Virus record (IMG/VR): IMGVR_UViG_3300050821_002207
Span: 1 to 42,236 of that record
Source: a virus
DNA length: 42,236 nucleotides
Reading direction: 5' to 3' (one strand)
The position numbers and the translations under genes were made by a program. Shown one piece after another: positions 31,503 to 38,543 of this stretch. The notes beneath the pieces were generated by a model that was not told the DNA's origin, made no database searches, and was given only the letters and a program-made list of their open reading frames with translations. Each line of letters opens with the position of its first letter. The first letter of the stretch is position 1.

Positions 31503-31543
31503 CCCGGTCGCACAGACCCTCGCGACGCAACTGTGCGACCGGG
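31503..31543 (-). promoter_or_regulatory. Perfect 13-bp inverted repeat in the early operon
   Basis: CCCGGTCGCACAG (31503-31515) pairs exactly with CTGTGCGACCGGG (31531-31543) over a 15-base loop, in the 108-base gap 31484-31591. It ends about 20 bases before the start at 31483. There is no T-run, so a regulatory or protective RNA hairpin, or a dimer-binding DNA site, is more likely than a classic terminator. Confidence 0.7.
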
Positions 31544-31591
31544 ACGCAGCCTGCTCGGCACCGGATGGACGCCATGCGCCGAGAAGCTTCT

Positions 31592-31837
31592 TCATGCGTG
31601 GCCCGCCTGCTGGTGCTCCTTGCCCATGTCTGCCATCAGCGCCAACAGCAGGTTCATCACCTCGTGGACGCCGTCGCAGTTCGTGATCATGGAGATGTCC
31701 GACGAGCCGTCGTCGTCGCGCTCCGTTGCGATCAGAACGAATTCGGTCTCGGGACCGGCGTCGGGCTTGTCGCCGTTGAACCCCTTCTGGATCATCTTGG
31801 CGATGATCGGCATGCGTTCCTTGAACGTCTGGATCAT
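31592..31837 (-). CDS. Small hypothetical protein, 81 aa
   Basis: ATG 31837 has a strong ribosome site (GGAGGGAG) on the minus strand. The product is MIQTFKERMPIIAKMIQKGF, then TEFVLIATERDDDGSSDISM and GVHEVMNLLLALMADMGKEH. It has a helix-strand-helix order with an acidic turn and a His-rich end (HQQAGHA). No recognised domain. It is preceded by a 118-base gap with a GC hairpin, so it may have its own expression control within the operon. Confidence 0.66.
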   Translation of the reverse strand: MIQTFKERMPIIAKMIQKGFNGDKPDAGPETEFVLIATERDDDGSSDISMITNCDGVHEVMNLLLALMADMGKEHQQAGHA

Positions 31838-31899
31838 TCTCTCCCTCCATCCGCACCCCGGTCACACGGCGGCTGTCGGACCTCACCGTGGCCGAGGTG

Positions 31900-31920
31900 C
31901 GGCGTTCCCGGCGAACGCCG
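31900..31920 (-). promoter_or_regulatory. 8-bp GC hairpin in the gap 31838-31955
   Basis: CGGCGTTC (31900-31907) pairs with GAACGCCG (31913-31920) over a five-base loop. The 118-base gap between the 236-aa and 81-aa genes holds nothing else that I can name. No T-run follows on either strand. Confidence 0.45.
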
Positions 31921-31955
31921 GTCATGGACGGCGTGCCGAAACGTGATCATCATCA

Positions 31956-32666
31956 TCAGTGCTGCGCTCCCGCTGCGGCGAGAGCGGGGCGGTCGGGCGA
32001 CTCGAACCGTTTGCCATCCGGTGCGGGCAGATACTGCCGCACGCGGTCGAGCGACTGCAGCAGCGCGTTGACGGCGTCCTGCCCTTCCTCGCGTGCCTCG
32101 TCGAGCAGGATGCGCAGGCCTTTGTCGATTGCGCTCACCACCTCGCCGCGCGTCGCCTCGCGCCCTTGGCAGAGCCAGCGCACCTCAAGCGGCTCGCCGA
32201 TGCGAAGCAGGACGCCGTTGTCGACCGGCATCAGCCGGAAGTCGCGCGTCAGCCAGATGCAGGTGACGCCGGGATTGTGCAGCAGCATCGTGCCTGCTGG
32301 TGACACCACCTCGTCGGGCAGGCCTTTCTCGTTGCGGCGCATGCGCGGCTTGCTCAGGAACGGGCACACCTTGGCGGCGTAGACCGCGCACGAGTAGTGC
32401 GACGGCGGCTCCGCGCTGACGCGATTGATCGAGCACATCGGCCCGATCACGAACGACTTGTTGCGCCCCAGCGAGTGACCGCACACCCAGCACAGGTTCA
32501 GCTTCAGCGCCTGTTCGAGCTTCCCGGCGCCGACGATGCGGAAGTCGTGCGCGGTCGGCGTCTGGTGGATGAACCACGGCAGCGGGTAGCCGCGATGATC
32601 GCGCGGCAGCGCCTTGATCCGGTCGGGCATGCTGTGAGGGGAGAGAAGGTTGGCTTTTATCGTCAT
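31956..32666 (-). CDS. Conserved phage protein with cysteine cluster, 236 aa
   Basis: ATG 32666 overlaps the upstream stop by ATGA. The sequence has MPDRIKALPRDHRGYPLPWF, then RIVGAGKLEQALKLNLCWVC and the cysteine set C59, C62, C78, C93, C101 (CWVCGHSLG, GPMCSIN, YSCAVYAAKVCPFLSKP), likely a zinc site. A strand-rich part follows (TMLLHNPGVTCIWLTRDFRL), then helices (EEGQDAVNALLQSLDRVRQY). I recognise it as a recurring alphaproteobacterial phage protein without assigned activity. It lies next to the recombination genes. Confidence 0.72.
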   Translation of the reverse strand: MTIKANLLSPHSMPDRIKALPRDHRGYPLPWFIHQTPTAHDFRIVGAGKLEQALKLNLCWVCGHSLGRNKSFVIGPMCSINRVSAEPPSHYSCAVYAAKVCPFLSKPRMRRNEKGLPDEVVSPAGTMLLHNPGVTCIWLTRDFRLMPVDNGVLLRIGEPLEVRWLCQGREATRGEVVSAIDKGLRILLDEAREEGQDAVNALLQSLDRVRQYLPAPDGKRFESPDRPALAAAGAQH

Positions 32667-32821
32667 GGGTACGCACCGTCGACTGCCTTACAAAACACAC
32701 CGACGCCGGTCGTGACGCCGTACCAGTACATCTTCTCCATCATCGCGAGCGTCTCTTGGTCGAGCATCCCGGCAGCGTTGTCGGCGAAGCGCGCCCATTG
32801 AGCCTCAAGGTCCCGCGACAT
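32663..32821 (-). CDS. 52-aa conserved small phage protein
   Basis: ATG 32821 has GAAGG five bases upstream and overlaps the end of the helix-turn-helix gene by 17 bases; ATG 32881 would give a longer N-terminus with no ribosome site. The product is MSRDLEAQWARFADNAAGML, then DQETLAMMEKMYWYGVTTGV, GVFCKAVDG. This QWxxFxDxxxxxxxxxxQxxxMxxxFYxG layout is a common tiny phage protein type. No known role. Confidence 0.66.
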   Translation of the reverse strand: MSRDLEAQWARFADNAAGMLDQETLAMMEKMYWYGVTTGVGVFCKAVDGAYP

Positions 32822-33044
32822 TGCCGCCTTCGTTGCGGTGGCGCTTGCGTCCGTTCGGCTGGCGACGGAATTTGCGTCCATGTTTCGCCTCCCACGTAAT
32901 CCGCTTGCGCGCGTTCCTGATTGCCTCCGCGTTCCACGACAGAGGATCGGTCTCGACGGGCGCCGGGAGCTTGCGGCTCTCGACCCATCGCCAGATTGTG
33001 CGCCGTGACTTTCCGAAGACCGCGCACACCTCAGCCAGCGTCAT
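32805..33044 (-). CDS. Helix-turn-helix protein, MerR/excisionase type
   Basis: 79 aa from ATG 33044 (GGAAAG five bases upstream); ATG 33080 is a longer alternative that overlaps recT by 50 bases. The opening TLAEVCAVFGKSRRTIWRWV, then ESRKLPAPVETDPLSWNAEA, is a MerR/Xis-like winged helix-turn-helix. A very basic tail follows (WEAKHGRKFRRQPNGRKRHR). It could be a second directionality factor or a regulator of the recombination genes. Overlaps on both sides show co-expression. Confidence 0.72.
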   Translation of the reverse strand: MTLAEVCAVFGKSRRTIWRWVESRKLPAPVETDPLSWNAEAIRNARKRITWEAKHGRKFRRQPNGRKRHRNEGGNVAGP

Positions 33045-33912
33045 CGTCACTTTCCGCACCGGCGGCCTCCTTGCGCTCATCGCGCTGCTGCTCGAGTGCG
33101 TTGGAAAGCATCCGGTACATTTTCGGCTCGTTCTCGCGCATGACGATCAGCGCGTCTTCGTTGAGCGCGACCCACGCGTCGACCTCGTCGAGCGTCTGCG
33201 AGCCGCGCACAGCGGTGATGAAGGCTGTCGCCCACGGTCGCCATTCGCCGTCAGCCGGGCCTGCGAGCCGCGACGGCTCGACGTGCTTGGGCGTCGGCGG
33301 CGACGCGATGGGTTCGCGCGCTGCGGTCTGCTCAGGCTCGGGTTCGGGCATGACGATGGTGTGCCTGATGTCGGGCACGCGGTCAGGCGTGATGTCGATG
33401 ATCTCGCCCTCGAACATCATGCCCAGCAGCACCTCGGGCGTGTGACGCCGACCCCAGATGCGCGCCGCCGCGTAGCCGATCTGCTGCTCGGGATTGCGCT
33501 TCCAGTTCTCGTTCTCGGTGCGGACAGACTTCAGCTTCACCTTGACGGCGCGCGGCGTCGTCTCGCCCGTGAGGCGCGCGGTGACGATGACCTCAAGGTC
33601 ATCACCCTCGCCCTGGTACTCGTAGTTCAGCCGTTCGGCGAGCGCGCCCGACGCGTTGAGCATCGCGGCGACCATCTTGCCCGAGAAGAACAGCCGGTTC
33701 TTGATGATCGAGCATTCCCAGATCGTCGGCAGGAAGTCGAAGCCGTAGCGCCCGCAGATCGCCATCACCATGAAGACGTCGGCAGGCGACTTCTGGAACG
33801 CCTGCGGCAGCGTCCGCGCCGAGGACAACTCGCGCGCCAGCTGCATCGCCGCGATGGCGTCGGTCGGCAGGCGGATGCTGGTGCCGGGGTTGATGGTGGT
33901 GAGGTCGTTCAA
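33031..33912 (-). CDS. recT: RecT-family single-strand annealing protein
   Basis: TTG start at 33912 overlaps the exonuclease stop (TTGA), with AAGGAG eight bases upstream. The 293-aa product shows RecT-type blocks: AFQKSPADVFMVMAICGRYG, FDFLPTIWECSIIKNRLFFS, GKMVAAMLNASG and later NPEQQIGYAAARIWGRRHTP. The C-terminal 100 residues are Pro/Glu-rich and then helical. RecT coats single strands made by its partner nuclease and anneals them. With the YqaJ-type exonuclease it makes a two-part recombination system usable for replication-linked concatemer formation. TTG initiation suggests it is made at a lower rate than its partner. Confidence 0.88.
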   Translation of the reverse strand: MNDLTTINPGTSIRLPTDAIAAMQLARELSSARTLPQAFQKSPADVFMVMAICGRYGFDFLPTIWECSIIKNRLFFSGKMVAAMLNASGALAERLNYEYQGEGDDLEVIVTARLTGETTPRAVKVKLKSVRTENENWKRNPEQQIGYAAARIWGRRHTPEVLLGMMFEGEIIDITPDRVPDIRHTIVMPEPEPEQTAAREPIASPPTPKHVEPSRLAGPADGEWRPWATAFITAVRGSQTLDEVDAWVALNEDALIVMRENEPKMYRMLSNALEQQRDERKEAAGAESDDDAG

Positions 33913-34715
33913 AACGCATACTCCTTCTCGCGGATCGTGACGGCGCCGTTCTTCGCGCGGCGCACACTGAGGTCGCCGAACAGCACCTCGCCCACGTCGT
34001 CGGGGAGCAGGTCTTTGACATCGCGCTTCGACTGATCGTGGAGGCGCGCCGCCTCCTTAGTGTCCGACCAGAGGCGCAAGGTTTGGATCATCGGCATGCC
34101 CCAGTTCGGCACGGGCACGGCCTTGGCGAGGTCGACGGTGCGCCAGAGGTCAGGCGGGACCAGCGCCTTCTCGGGCAGCGCGCTCGGCGGCGTCATCGTG
34201 TCCACACACCGTTGAAAGGCGATGAGACGGTCGAACACCTCCCGCTCGTAAGACGCGTCGATGCTGATCTCGAATTCCTCAAGGGTGAAGCCGCGCAGCA
34301 CCTCCAGCACACCGCGCGTCGCCTTGCGGCAGCGCTGCTGCACGAGAACCTGCGGCGTGAATTTGACGATGGTCTCGCGGCGGTCGCCGAACGGGTTCTG
34401 CAGCTTCGCCTCGACGACGGCATCGTCGAAGGCGCGGTAGCCGTCGAGCGTGGCGGCGAGCGGCAGGCTCTCATGCTTGATGAAGTGCTGGCGCTCGGTG
34501 ATCGCGTGGCGGCTCGTGCGCTCGACCCAGCCGATGATGAAAGGCTCGCAGAACTTGCCCAGCTGGACCGGCAGGTTGTCGGTGAAGTCTGGCGGCGCGA
34601 TCTCGCCGACGCGCTCCTGCCACAGCGCGTAGCGCTCGGCGTCGGTGCCCAGCACGATGGTCGGCGCTTGGCTCGCGGTCGTGAAGTTCTCGCGCTGTGG
34701 CGACAATTCGGACAT
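33909..34715 (-). CDS. YqaJ/lambda-Exo-like recombination exonuclease
   Basis: ATG 34715 is the first gene left of the divergent control region. The 268-aa product has the PD-(D/E)XK set of YqaJ nucleases: QLGKFCEPFIIGWVE (E57), ATLDGYR (D91) and VVEAKLQNP (E102-x-K104). R28 and W32 precede in the usual R/W helix (AERYALWQERVG). A helical C-terminal part follows. It would resect dsDNA ends to give 3' tails for the RecT partner encoded next. Sited first in the operon, it should be among the earliest products. Confidence 0.88.
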   Translation of the reverse strand: MSELSPQRENFTTASQAPTIVLGTDAERYALWQERVGEIAPPDFTDNLPVQLGKFCEPFIIGWVERTSRHAITERQHFIKHESLPLAATLDGYRAFDDAVVEAKLQNPFGDRRETIVKFTPQVLVQQRCRKATRGVLEVLRGFTLEEFEISIDASYEREVFDRLIAFQRCVDTMTPPSALPEKALVPPDLWRTVDLAKAVPVPNWGMPMIQTLRLWSDTKEAARLHDQSKRDVKDLLPDDVGEVLFGDLSVRRAKNGAVTIREKEYAF

Positions 34716-35224
34716 AGCAAGGCGTCCCGTTGACGCAGGGTGATGCAGGTCTGTTCTGGCTTCTGGTGGTGTGCCGTCCCCCGCCCACCGGGATCGGCAT
34801 CTTGTTGGTTTTGGGAGCCGCGCGTCCTGCGCGGTCGTCGTGTGAAAAAATGTAGACCCGTGTTCAGATCATTGTAAATCGGGGGCTTTCTCGGTTTTCG
34901 ACCCCGATCCGTTCCTGCTTCACCTCCTTGACAGCGCCCAACGCGCCCACGGAAGACCACAGTAAACACCGTAAAATCGGCGTGGATTAGAATTTCACAT
35001 GTGGCCGAAATGTGAAGTGTCCCCAACAAAATCAGTGTGCGACACTTTGTATCAATTCCGGTAGGTAGAACACCAAAACATTCTGTCCGTCAGCAGGTTA
35101 CCGCGTTGCACCGTTGACAAAGTAAACTGTCTGTGAGGAGTGTTTATCCACTGCCATGTCAATTGACCTTGACATTTGTAGTCGAATTGACAGCGCCCCT
35201 TTTTCTTCCACAACTGCCGCACCC
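34716..35224. promoter_or_regulatory. Divergent early control region, AT-rich
   Basis: No convincing gene lies in 34716-35155 on either strand. The stretch is AT-rich, unlike the rest, and holds: a hairpin (CCGCGC 34818-34823 with GCGCGG 34829-34834); an inverted repeat TTCACAT (34994-35000) with ATGTGAA (35010-35016); the 12-mer TTGACAGCGCCC twice (34928-34939, 35187-35198); TTGACA boxes at 35114 and 35169; the palindrome GTCAATTGAC (35158-35167); and several GTAAAC/GTAAAA runs. The two early operons must be promoted from here. Clear -10 partners at correct spacing were not found, so promoters are not placed. Confidence 0.7.
34994..35016. promoter_or_regulatory. 23-bp operator-like inverted repeat
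   Basis: TTCACAT and ATGTGAA are exact inverted 7-mers with nine bases between (GTGGCCGAA). The first arm also contains the palindrome CACATGTG. The size and spacing fit a dimeric helix-turn-helix repressor site between the divergent operons. Confidence 0.6.
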
Positions 35225-35506
35225 ATGACCACGATCATCGGTGATGGGTTTCCCGACATTCGTCGCCTGACTTCGTTCGAGGACGCGTATCGCGCGCTCG
35301 GCGGGCCGGGGAAGATTTGCGCGCTCACCGGCAAGAGCCGCGCGTGCGTGTGGAATTGGCGCAAGGCCGGTCGTTTCCCGGCGCGCTACTACCGTGTGAT
35401 GCGCGACGTGCTGTTCGAGAGCGGCTTCGTCGCCGACATGCGGCTGTGGGACTTCGCCAGTCAGCATCAACATGACGAGAACCAACTCGCCGATGTCGCG
35501 GCTTGA
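35225..35506 (+). CDS. Helix-turn-helix regulator opening the rightward operon
   Basis: ATG 35225 gives 93 aa; ATG 35156 would add 23 residues, but that stretch is AT-rich and carries operator-like repeats, so I prefer the later start. Neither has a clear ribosome site. The product has TSFEDAYRALGGPGKICALT, GKSRACVWNWRKAGRFPARY, then YRVMRDVLFESGFVADMRLW. This is the small Cro/carph-isopro-type helix-turn-helix in which VWNWRKAGRFPARYY marks the recognition helix and turn. It is the best candidate for the Cro- or repressor-type switch protein acting on the adjacent control region. Confidence 0.78.
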   Translation: MTTIIGDGFPDIRRLTSFEDAYRALGGPGKICALTGKSRACVWNWRKAGRFPARYYRVMRDVLFESGFVADMRLWDFASQHQHDENQLADVAA

Positions 35507-35515
35507 GGGCGCGAC

Positions 35516-35923
35516 ATGGAAGTCAGACAGCTTGCGCTGTTCAAAGGAGCACGCGCGCGACCGGCTCCGCCGAAGGAGTTTGCGCTTCACTGCGCGCTCG
35601 CCGATCTGGTGACGCGCTGGATCATGCCGGGCTGGATGTTCACGCACATCCCGCTCGGCGAGCACCGCAACAAGGCGACAGCGGTGCGGCTTCAGCGCAT
35701 GGGCGTGAAGCCCGGCTGGCCCGACTTCATCTTCGTGGGTCCGCAGCGTCGCTGCTTCTTCCTCGAGCTCAAGCGGCGCGGCGGATCGCAGAGCGACGAG
35801 CAGGCCAACGTCGCGCTGCACGTCATCCGCAGCGGCTTCGATTATCTGTGTACTGACAATCTCGACGAGGCGGTCGCGGTGCTGCGCGATCTCGGCATCG
35901 TTCGGGCCAGGGTGAGTGCGTAA
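35516..35923 (+). CDS. VRR-NUC domain nuclease
   Basis: ATG 35516 follows GAGGG by six bases. The 135-aa product is a stand-alone VRR-NUC: GVKPGWPDFIFVGPQRRCFF (D70), LELKR (E84-x-K86) and SDEQ (93-96), with a C-terminal helix. This PD-(D/E)XK family includes Holliday-junction and flap-cutting enzymes in phage replication and recombination clusters. It probably trims branched intermediates made during replication. An A9 run follows the TAA stop (35922-35930). Confidence 0.88.
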   Translation: MEVRQLALFKGARARPAPPKEFALHCALADLVTRWIMPGWMFTHIPLGEHRNKATAVRLQRMGVKPGWPDFIFVGPQRRCFFLELKRRGGSQSDEQANVALHVIRSGFDYLCTDNLDEAVAVLRDLGIVRARVSA

Positions 35924-35943
35924 AAAAAAAGATGGGGTGGGAC

Positions 35944-37149
35944 ATGACGCTGATTGAACGGGTGCAATCGATCTATCGCCGGGTGATGCACTGGTGGCGG
36001 CCGGTCAGCGACAGCCGCAGCGAGGCTGCACCGCCGCCGAAGCGCGCGCTGTCGATGAAGCCGCAGTTCGATCTCAACAGCGGCGAGTTCTTTTTCCGCG
36101 AGGCGATCCTCGACCAGCTGGACTACTACTTCACCTGCATCAGGCGATTGCGCCGCGACCCCGATGCCTTCGCGCTCTACTCGCGCATGGGTGCGCTCTT
36201 GGTGCCTCGGCCGCTGGTGGACGACGGCGACGAGCCTTTCATCGACCGTACGCGCGTCTCGCCTTGGTTCGCGCAGACGCTGCCTGATTTTGGCGCGGTG
36301 TTTTATGGCGACGTCGCACTGCGCCGTGAGGCCGAAGCGAAGGACGAGGGCGTGTGGCCGCGCTTCTTCTATTTTCGCAAGTACAAGGCCGGGCGTGCCC
36401 CGTGGAAGATCGAGCCGGTCCACGACGGCGCGGTCTATGTCGTCACCAACTATTTCGACAAGCCGGGGCAAGCTGGCTGGAAGGGCGGCCCGGCCGAATT
36501 CGCGATGGTGGTCGGCAAGGACGGCAGCATGCGGCTGCTGCGCACGCGCACGACCGAGAGCGTCGCCATCCATCACAGGCATGGGCGGCTGCGCGGTCGC
36601 TCCAGTGTGATCGAGCGGCCGGTGTGGGTGAAGGGCGGCGAATTCGCGGCCGAATGGGCGTCGCAGCATCACATGTCGCCCGAGATGCACTCGCAGTTCC
36701 TGTTCGCGCACGCGACGACGCTGTTCGAGCTTGCGAACGCCTCGATGATCCGCGTCAGCGTCAACCGCGATGATCTGACGGCGGTGTTCTCGGTCAACAT
36801 CAAGCGCACGCCGTACTTCTTCAAGGACCGCGACCTGCGGGTGAACGAGAACGGCAACCGCAAGCGCATCTTCCACATCGTGCGCCCGCACGTTCGCGCA
36901 TCCGGCAAGGCGGTGAAGCTGCACTTCCGTGGCGAGCGCGCTTTCGAATGGAACGGATACCGCGTCGTCATCACCGTGCCGGGCAAGCACCACGTCGACT
37001 TCACCGAGATGAATTGTGGACTGGTCGACGGTCGCGAGGGCGAGCGGATCGGCATGGAGGAACTCGGCGAGGTGGCGCGCAAGCACATTCAGCACGGCGC
37101 CAACCTGCGGGAGGAACTGCTGCGCGAGGATCGCGAGAAGGCGGCGTGA
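35944..37149 (+). CDS. Conserved 401-aa phage early protein, unknown function
   Basis: ATG 35944 follows GGGGTGGG; ATG 35932 (MGWD-) lies directly after the A-run and lacks a ribosome site. The body includes NSGEFFFREAILDQLDYYFT, WPRFFYFRKYKAGRAPWKIE, PAEFAMVVGKDGSMRLLRTR, NASMIRVSVNRDDLTAVFSV, NIKRTPYFFKDRDLRVNENG and RIFHIVRPHVRASGKAVKLH. I recognise this as a protein conserved in alphaproteobacterial phages upstream of replication genes, with no assigned activity. It is basic in the second half and may bind nucleic acid. The stop overlaps the methyltransferase start (GTGA). Confidence 0.75.
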   Translation: MTLIERVQSIYRRVMHWWRPVSDSRSEAAPPPKRALSMKPQFDLNSGEFFFREAILDQLDYYFTCIRRLRRDPDAFALYSRMGALLVPRPLVDDGDEPFIDRTRVSPWFAQTLPDFGAVFYGDVALRREAEAKDEGVWPRFFYFRKYKAGRAPWKIEPVHDGAVYVVTNYFDKPGQAGWKGGPAEFAMVVGKDGSMRLLRTRTTESVAIHHRHGRLRGRSSVIERPVWVKGGEFAAEWASQHHMSPEMHSQFLFAHATTLFELANASMIRVSVNRDDLTAVFSVNIKRTPYFFKDRDLRVNENGNRKRIFHIVRPHVRASGKAVKLHFRGERAFEWNGYRVVITVPGKHHVDFTEMNCGLVDGREGERIGMEELGEVARKHIQHGANLREELLREDREKAA

Positions 37150-38036
37150 GCGCTTACTACAACGAGGTCGACCCCTATGCAGCGCAATGGCTGCGCAACC
37201 TCATCGCTGCCGACGTCATCGCCGCAGGCGACGTTGACGAGCGCAGCATCGTCGAGGTGCGCGCCGACGACGTGCGCGGATACGAGCAGTGTCACTTCTT
37301 CGCAGGCGTCGGCGGATGGAGCGTCGCGCTCCGACTCGCCGGATGGCGCGACGCTCGACCTGTTTGGACAGGCTCCTGCCCGTGTCAGCCGTTCTCGCAA
37401 GCAGGCAAGCGCAAAGCCGGGCGTGATGCGCGTCACCTTTGGCCTGCGTGGTTATCTCTCATCGCGCAGTGCCGACCTGCAGTCGTGTTTGGAGAGCAGG
37501 TTGCGGCGGCGGTTGGTTGGGGCTGGCTCGACGTTGTTCTCGCTGACTTGGAGGCGGAAGGGTACGCCTGCGGGGCGACCGTACTTCCAGCTTGTAGCGT
37601 CGGCGCACCGCACATCCGGGATCGCATCTGGTTCGTGGCCGACGCCGACTGGCAAGGACGCGGACGCGAGCGGCGTCCGCTCGAACTGGACGAAGGCGAG
37701 CGGTCGCCACTCGGGCACGACGCTGACGGATGCGGCGCGGCTGGCGACGTGGGCGACGCCGTCAGCGCGCGACATGAAGGGTTCGAACTTGCACTCGCGC
37801 CGGATGCGGCACGGTCGAGCCGACGATCAGCTGGCCAATCAGGTGGCGCATTTTGGGCTGACGCCGAGTGGATCGCCTGCTCGGACGGGTTCGCGCGCCC
37901 AATTGAACCCGGATCATTCCCGCTGGCTCATGGGCTATCGGCGCGCGCACCTCGACTGCGCGCCTACGGCAACGCGATCACGCCGCAAGTCGCGGCAGCT
38001 TTCATCAGCGCCTACGGAGTGAGCGATGCCGCGTGA
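37146..38036 (+). CDS. DNA (cytosine-5) methyltransferase
   Basis: GTG 37146 overlaps the previous stop by GTGA. The 296-aa product has motif I (FFAGVGGW, 51-58), motif IV with catalytic Cys80 (GSCPCQPFSQAGKR), motif VI as GEQVA (116-120, instead of ENV), motif VIII (HIRDRIWFVA) and motif X (RAYGNAITPQVAAAF, 272-286). The target-recognition part (about 165-250) is short and of low complexity. It would methylate cytosines in phage DNA to resist host restriction. Nearly the whole gene is also open in the +1 frame with a conserved product, listed separately. Confidence 0.9.
   Translation: MSAYYNEVDPYAAQWLRNLIAADVIAAGDVDERSIVEVRADDVRGYEQCHFFAGVGGWSVALRLAGWRDARPVWTGSCPCQPFSQAGKRKAGRDARHLWPAWLSLIAQCRPAVVFGEQVAAAVGWGWLDVVLADLEAEGYACGATVLPACSVGAPHIRDRIWFVADADWQGRGRERRPLELDEGERSPLGHDADGCGAAGDVGDAVSARHEGFELALAPDAARSSRRSAGQSGGAFWADAEWIACSDGFARPIEPGSFPLAHGLSARAPRLRAYGNAITPQVAAAFISAYGVSDAA
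37177..38022 (+). CDS. Overlapping +1-frame protein within the methyltransferase gene
   Basis: 281 codons are open in the +1 frame relative to the methyltransferase. The product has DGATLDLFGQAPARVSRSRK, ADLQSCLESRLRRRLVGAGS, TLFSLTWRRKGTPAGRPYFQ, SWPTPTGKDADASG, ATWATPSARDMKGSN and LNPDHSRWLMGYRRAHLDCA. I know these blocks (LxSRLxxxLxxxGSTLxxLTWK, WPTPxxxD, LNPxxSRWLMGxPxxW) from phage proteins encoded at methyltransferase loci. Here the WLMGY-CAPTATRSRRK end is read from the same bases as methyltransferase motif X. The start (37177 or later) is uncertain, and expression is unproven. Confidence 0.5.
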   Translation: MQRNGCATSSLPTSSPQATLTSAASSRCAPTTCADTSSVTSSQASADGASRSDSPDGATLDLFGQAPARVSRSRKQASAKPGVMRVTFGLRGYLSSRSADLQSCLESRLRRRLVGAGSTLFSLTWRRKGTPAGRPYFQLVASAHRTSGIASGSWPTPTGKDADASGVRSNWTKASGRHSGTTLTDAARLATWATPSARDMKGSNLHSRRMRHGRADDQLANQVAHFGLTPSGSPARTGSRAQLNPDHSRWLMGYRRAHLDCAPTATRSRRKSRQLSSAPTE

Positions 38037-38226
38037 AGTTGAGATCATGGTCAGCGCGTATCGGCAGCTGCTGCTGTTGCCGCTCGCGTGCGAGGCGCGG
38101 ACGCGACTGCAGCCTGTGCTCGCGGGCCTGCGCGACGAGATCGCGCGGCAGGCAGGTTTCGACCCGGAGGAAATTCAGAACGCGTTCGAGACGGTAGCAG
38201 CCGCAGAGCGCAATGGGGGTGAGTGA
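38026..38226 (+). CDS. Small helical hypothetical protein, 66 aa
   Basis: ATG 38026 overlaps the methyltransferase end by 11 bases. The product is PREVEIMVSAYRQLLLLPLA, CEARTRLQPVLAGLRDEIAR, QAGFDPEEIQNAFETVAAAE; it is all helical. Its stop overlaps the next ATG (TGATG). No recognised family. It may be a small accessory factor in the replication operon. Confidence 0.66.
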   Translation: MPREVEIMVSAYRQLLLLPLACEARTRLQPVLAGLRDEIARQAGFDPEEIQNAFETVAAAERNGGE

Positions 38227-38543
38227 TGTCGACGATGTTGATCGAGCACGGCACGCTGCTGTCGCGGCTGAAGGCGTCCAGCATTCTCCAGGCGGCGGTG
38301 GCTGACCTGAAGCTGCGCGACCGCAAGCGCGAGCACAAGGCTGATCCCGAGGCGATGTATTCGTTCGCGCGCAAGCATGTGCAGCGCGCGCGCAGCGCGG
38401 CGCATCTGATCGCGCTCGCCTACTTCGATCCGGTGGTGAAGACCGACAAGCGTTCGACGCTGATCGTCTACAAGGATCGCGAACTGCTGCGCGAGACGCT
38501 GCGCGAGGTTCTCGCCGCGCCGTTCGGCGAGGTGGTGCCATGA
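38226..38543 (+). CDS. Small helical hypothetical protein, 105 aa
   Basis: ATG 38226 (GTG 38223 is the alternative) follows GGGGGTGAG. The product has SRLKASSILQAAVADLKLRD, RKREHKADPEAMYSFARKHV, QRARSAAHLIALAYFDPVVK and a closing helix. It is basic and helical, perhaps binding nucleic acid. It joins the next gene by ATGA. I do not recognise a family. Confidence 0.66.
   Translation: MSTMLIEHGTLLSRLKASSILQAAVADLKLRDRKREHKADPEAMYSFARKHVQRARSAAHLIALAYFDPVVKTDKRSTLIVYKDRELLRETLREVLAAPFGEVVP

Noticed and set aside
31095-31595. Longer start (ATG at 31595, overlapping a stop by ATGA) for the small membrane protein
   Set aside because: The extension crosses the 13-bp hairpin and the whole 67-aa gene in another frame; only the last 60 codons look like a membrane protein with its own ribosome site.
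34193-35029. 278-codon minus frame whose N-terminal part lies in the divergent control region
   Set aside because: Most of it overlaps the exonuclease gene in another frame, and the N-terminal part has no ribosome site and no protein-like composition.
37776-37800. tRNA T-arm-like GGTTCGAAC
   Set aside because: It lies inside the methyltransferase coding region and no acceptor or anticodon stem can be drawn around it.
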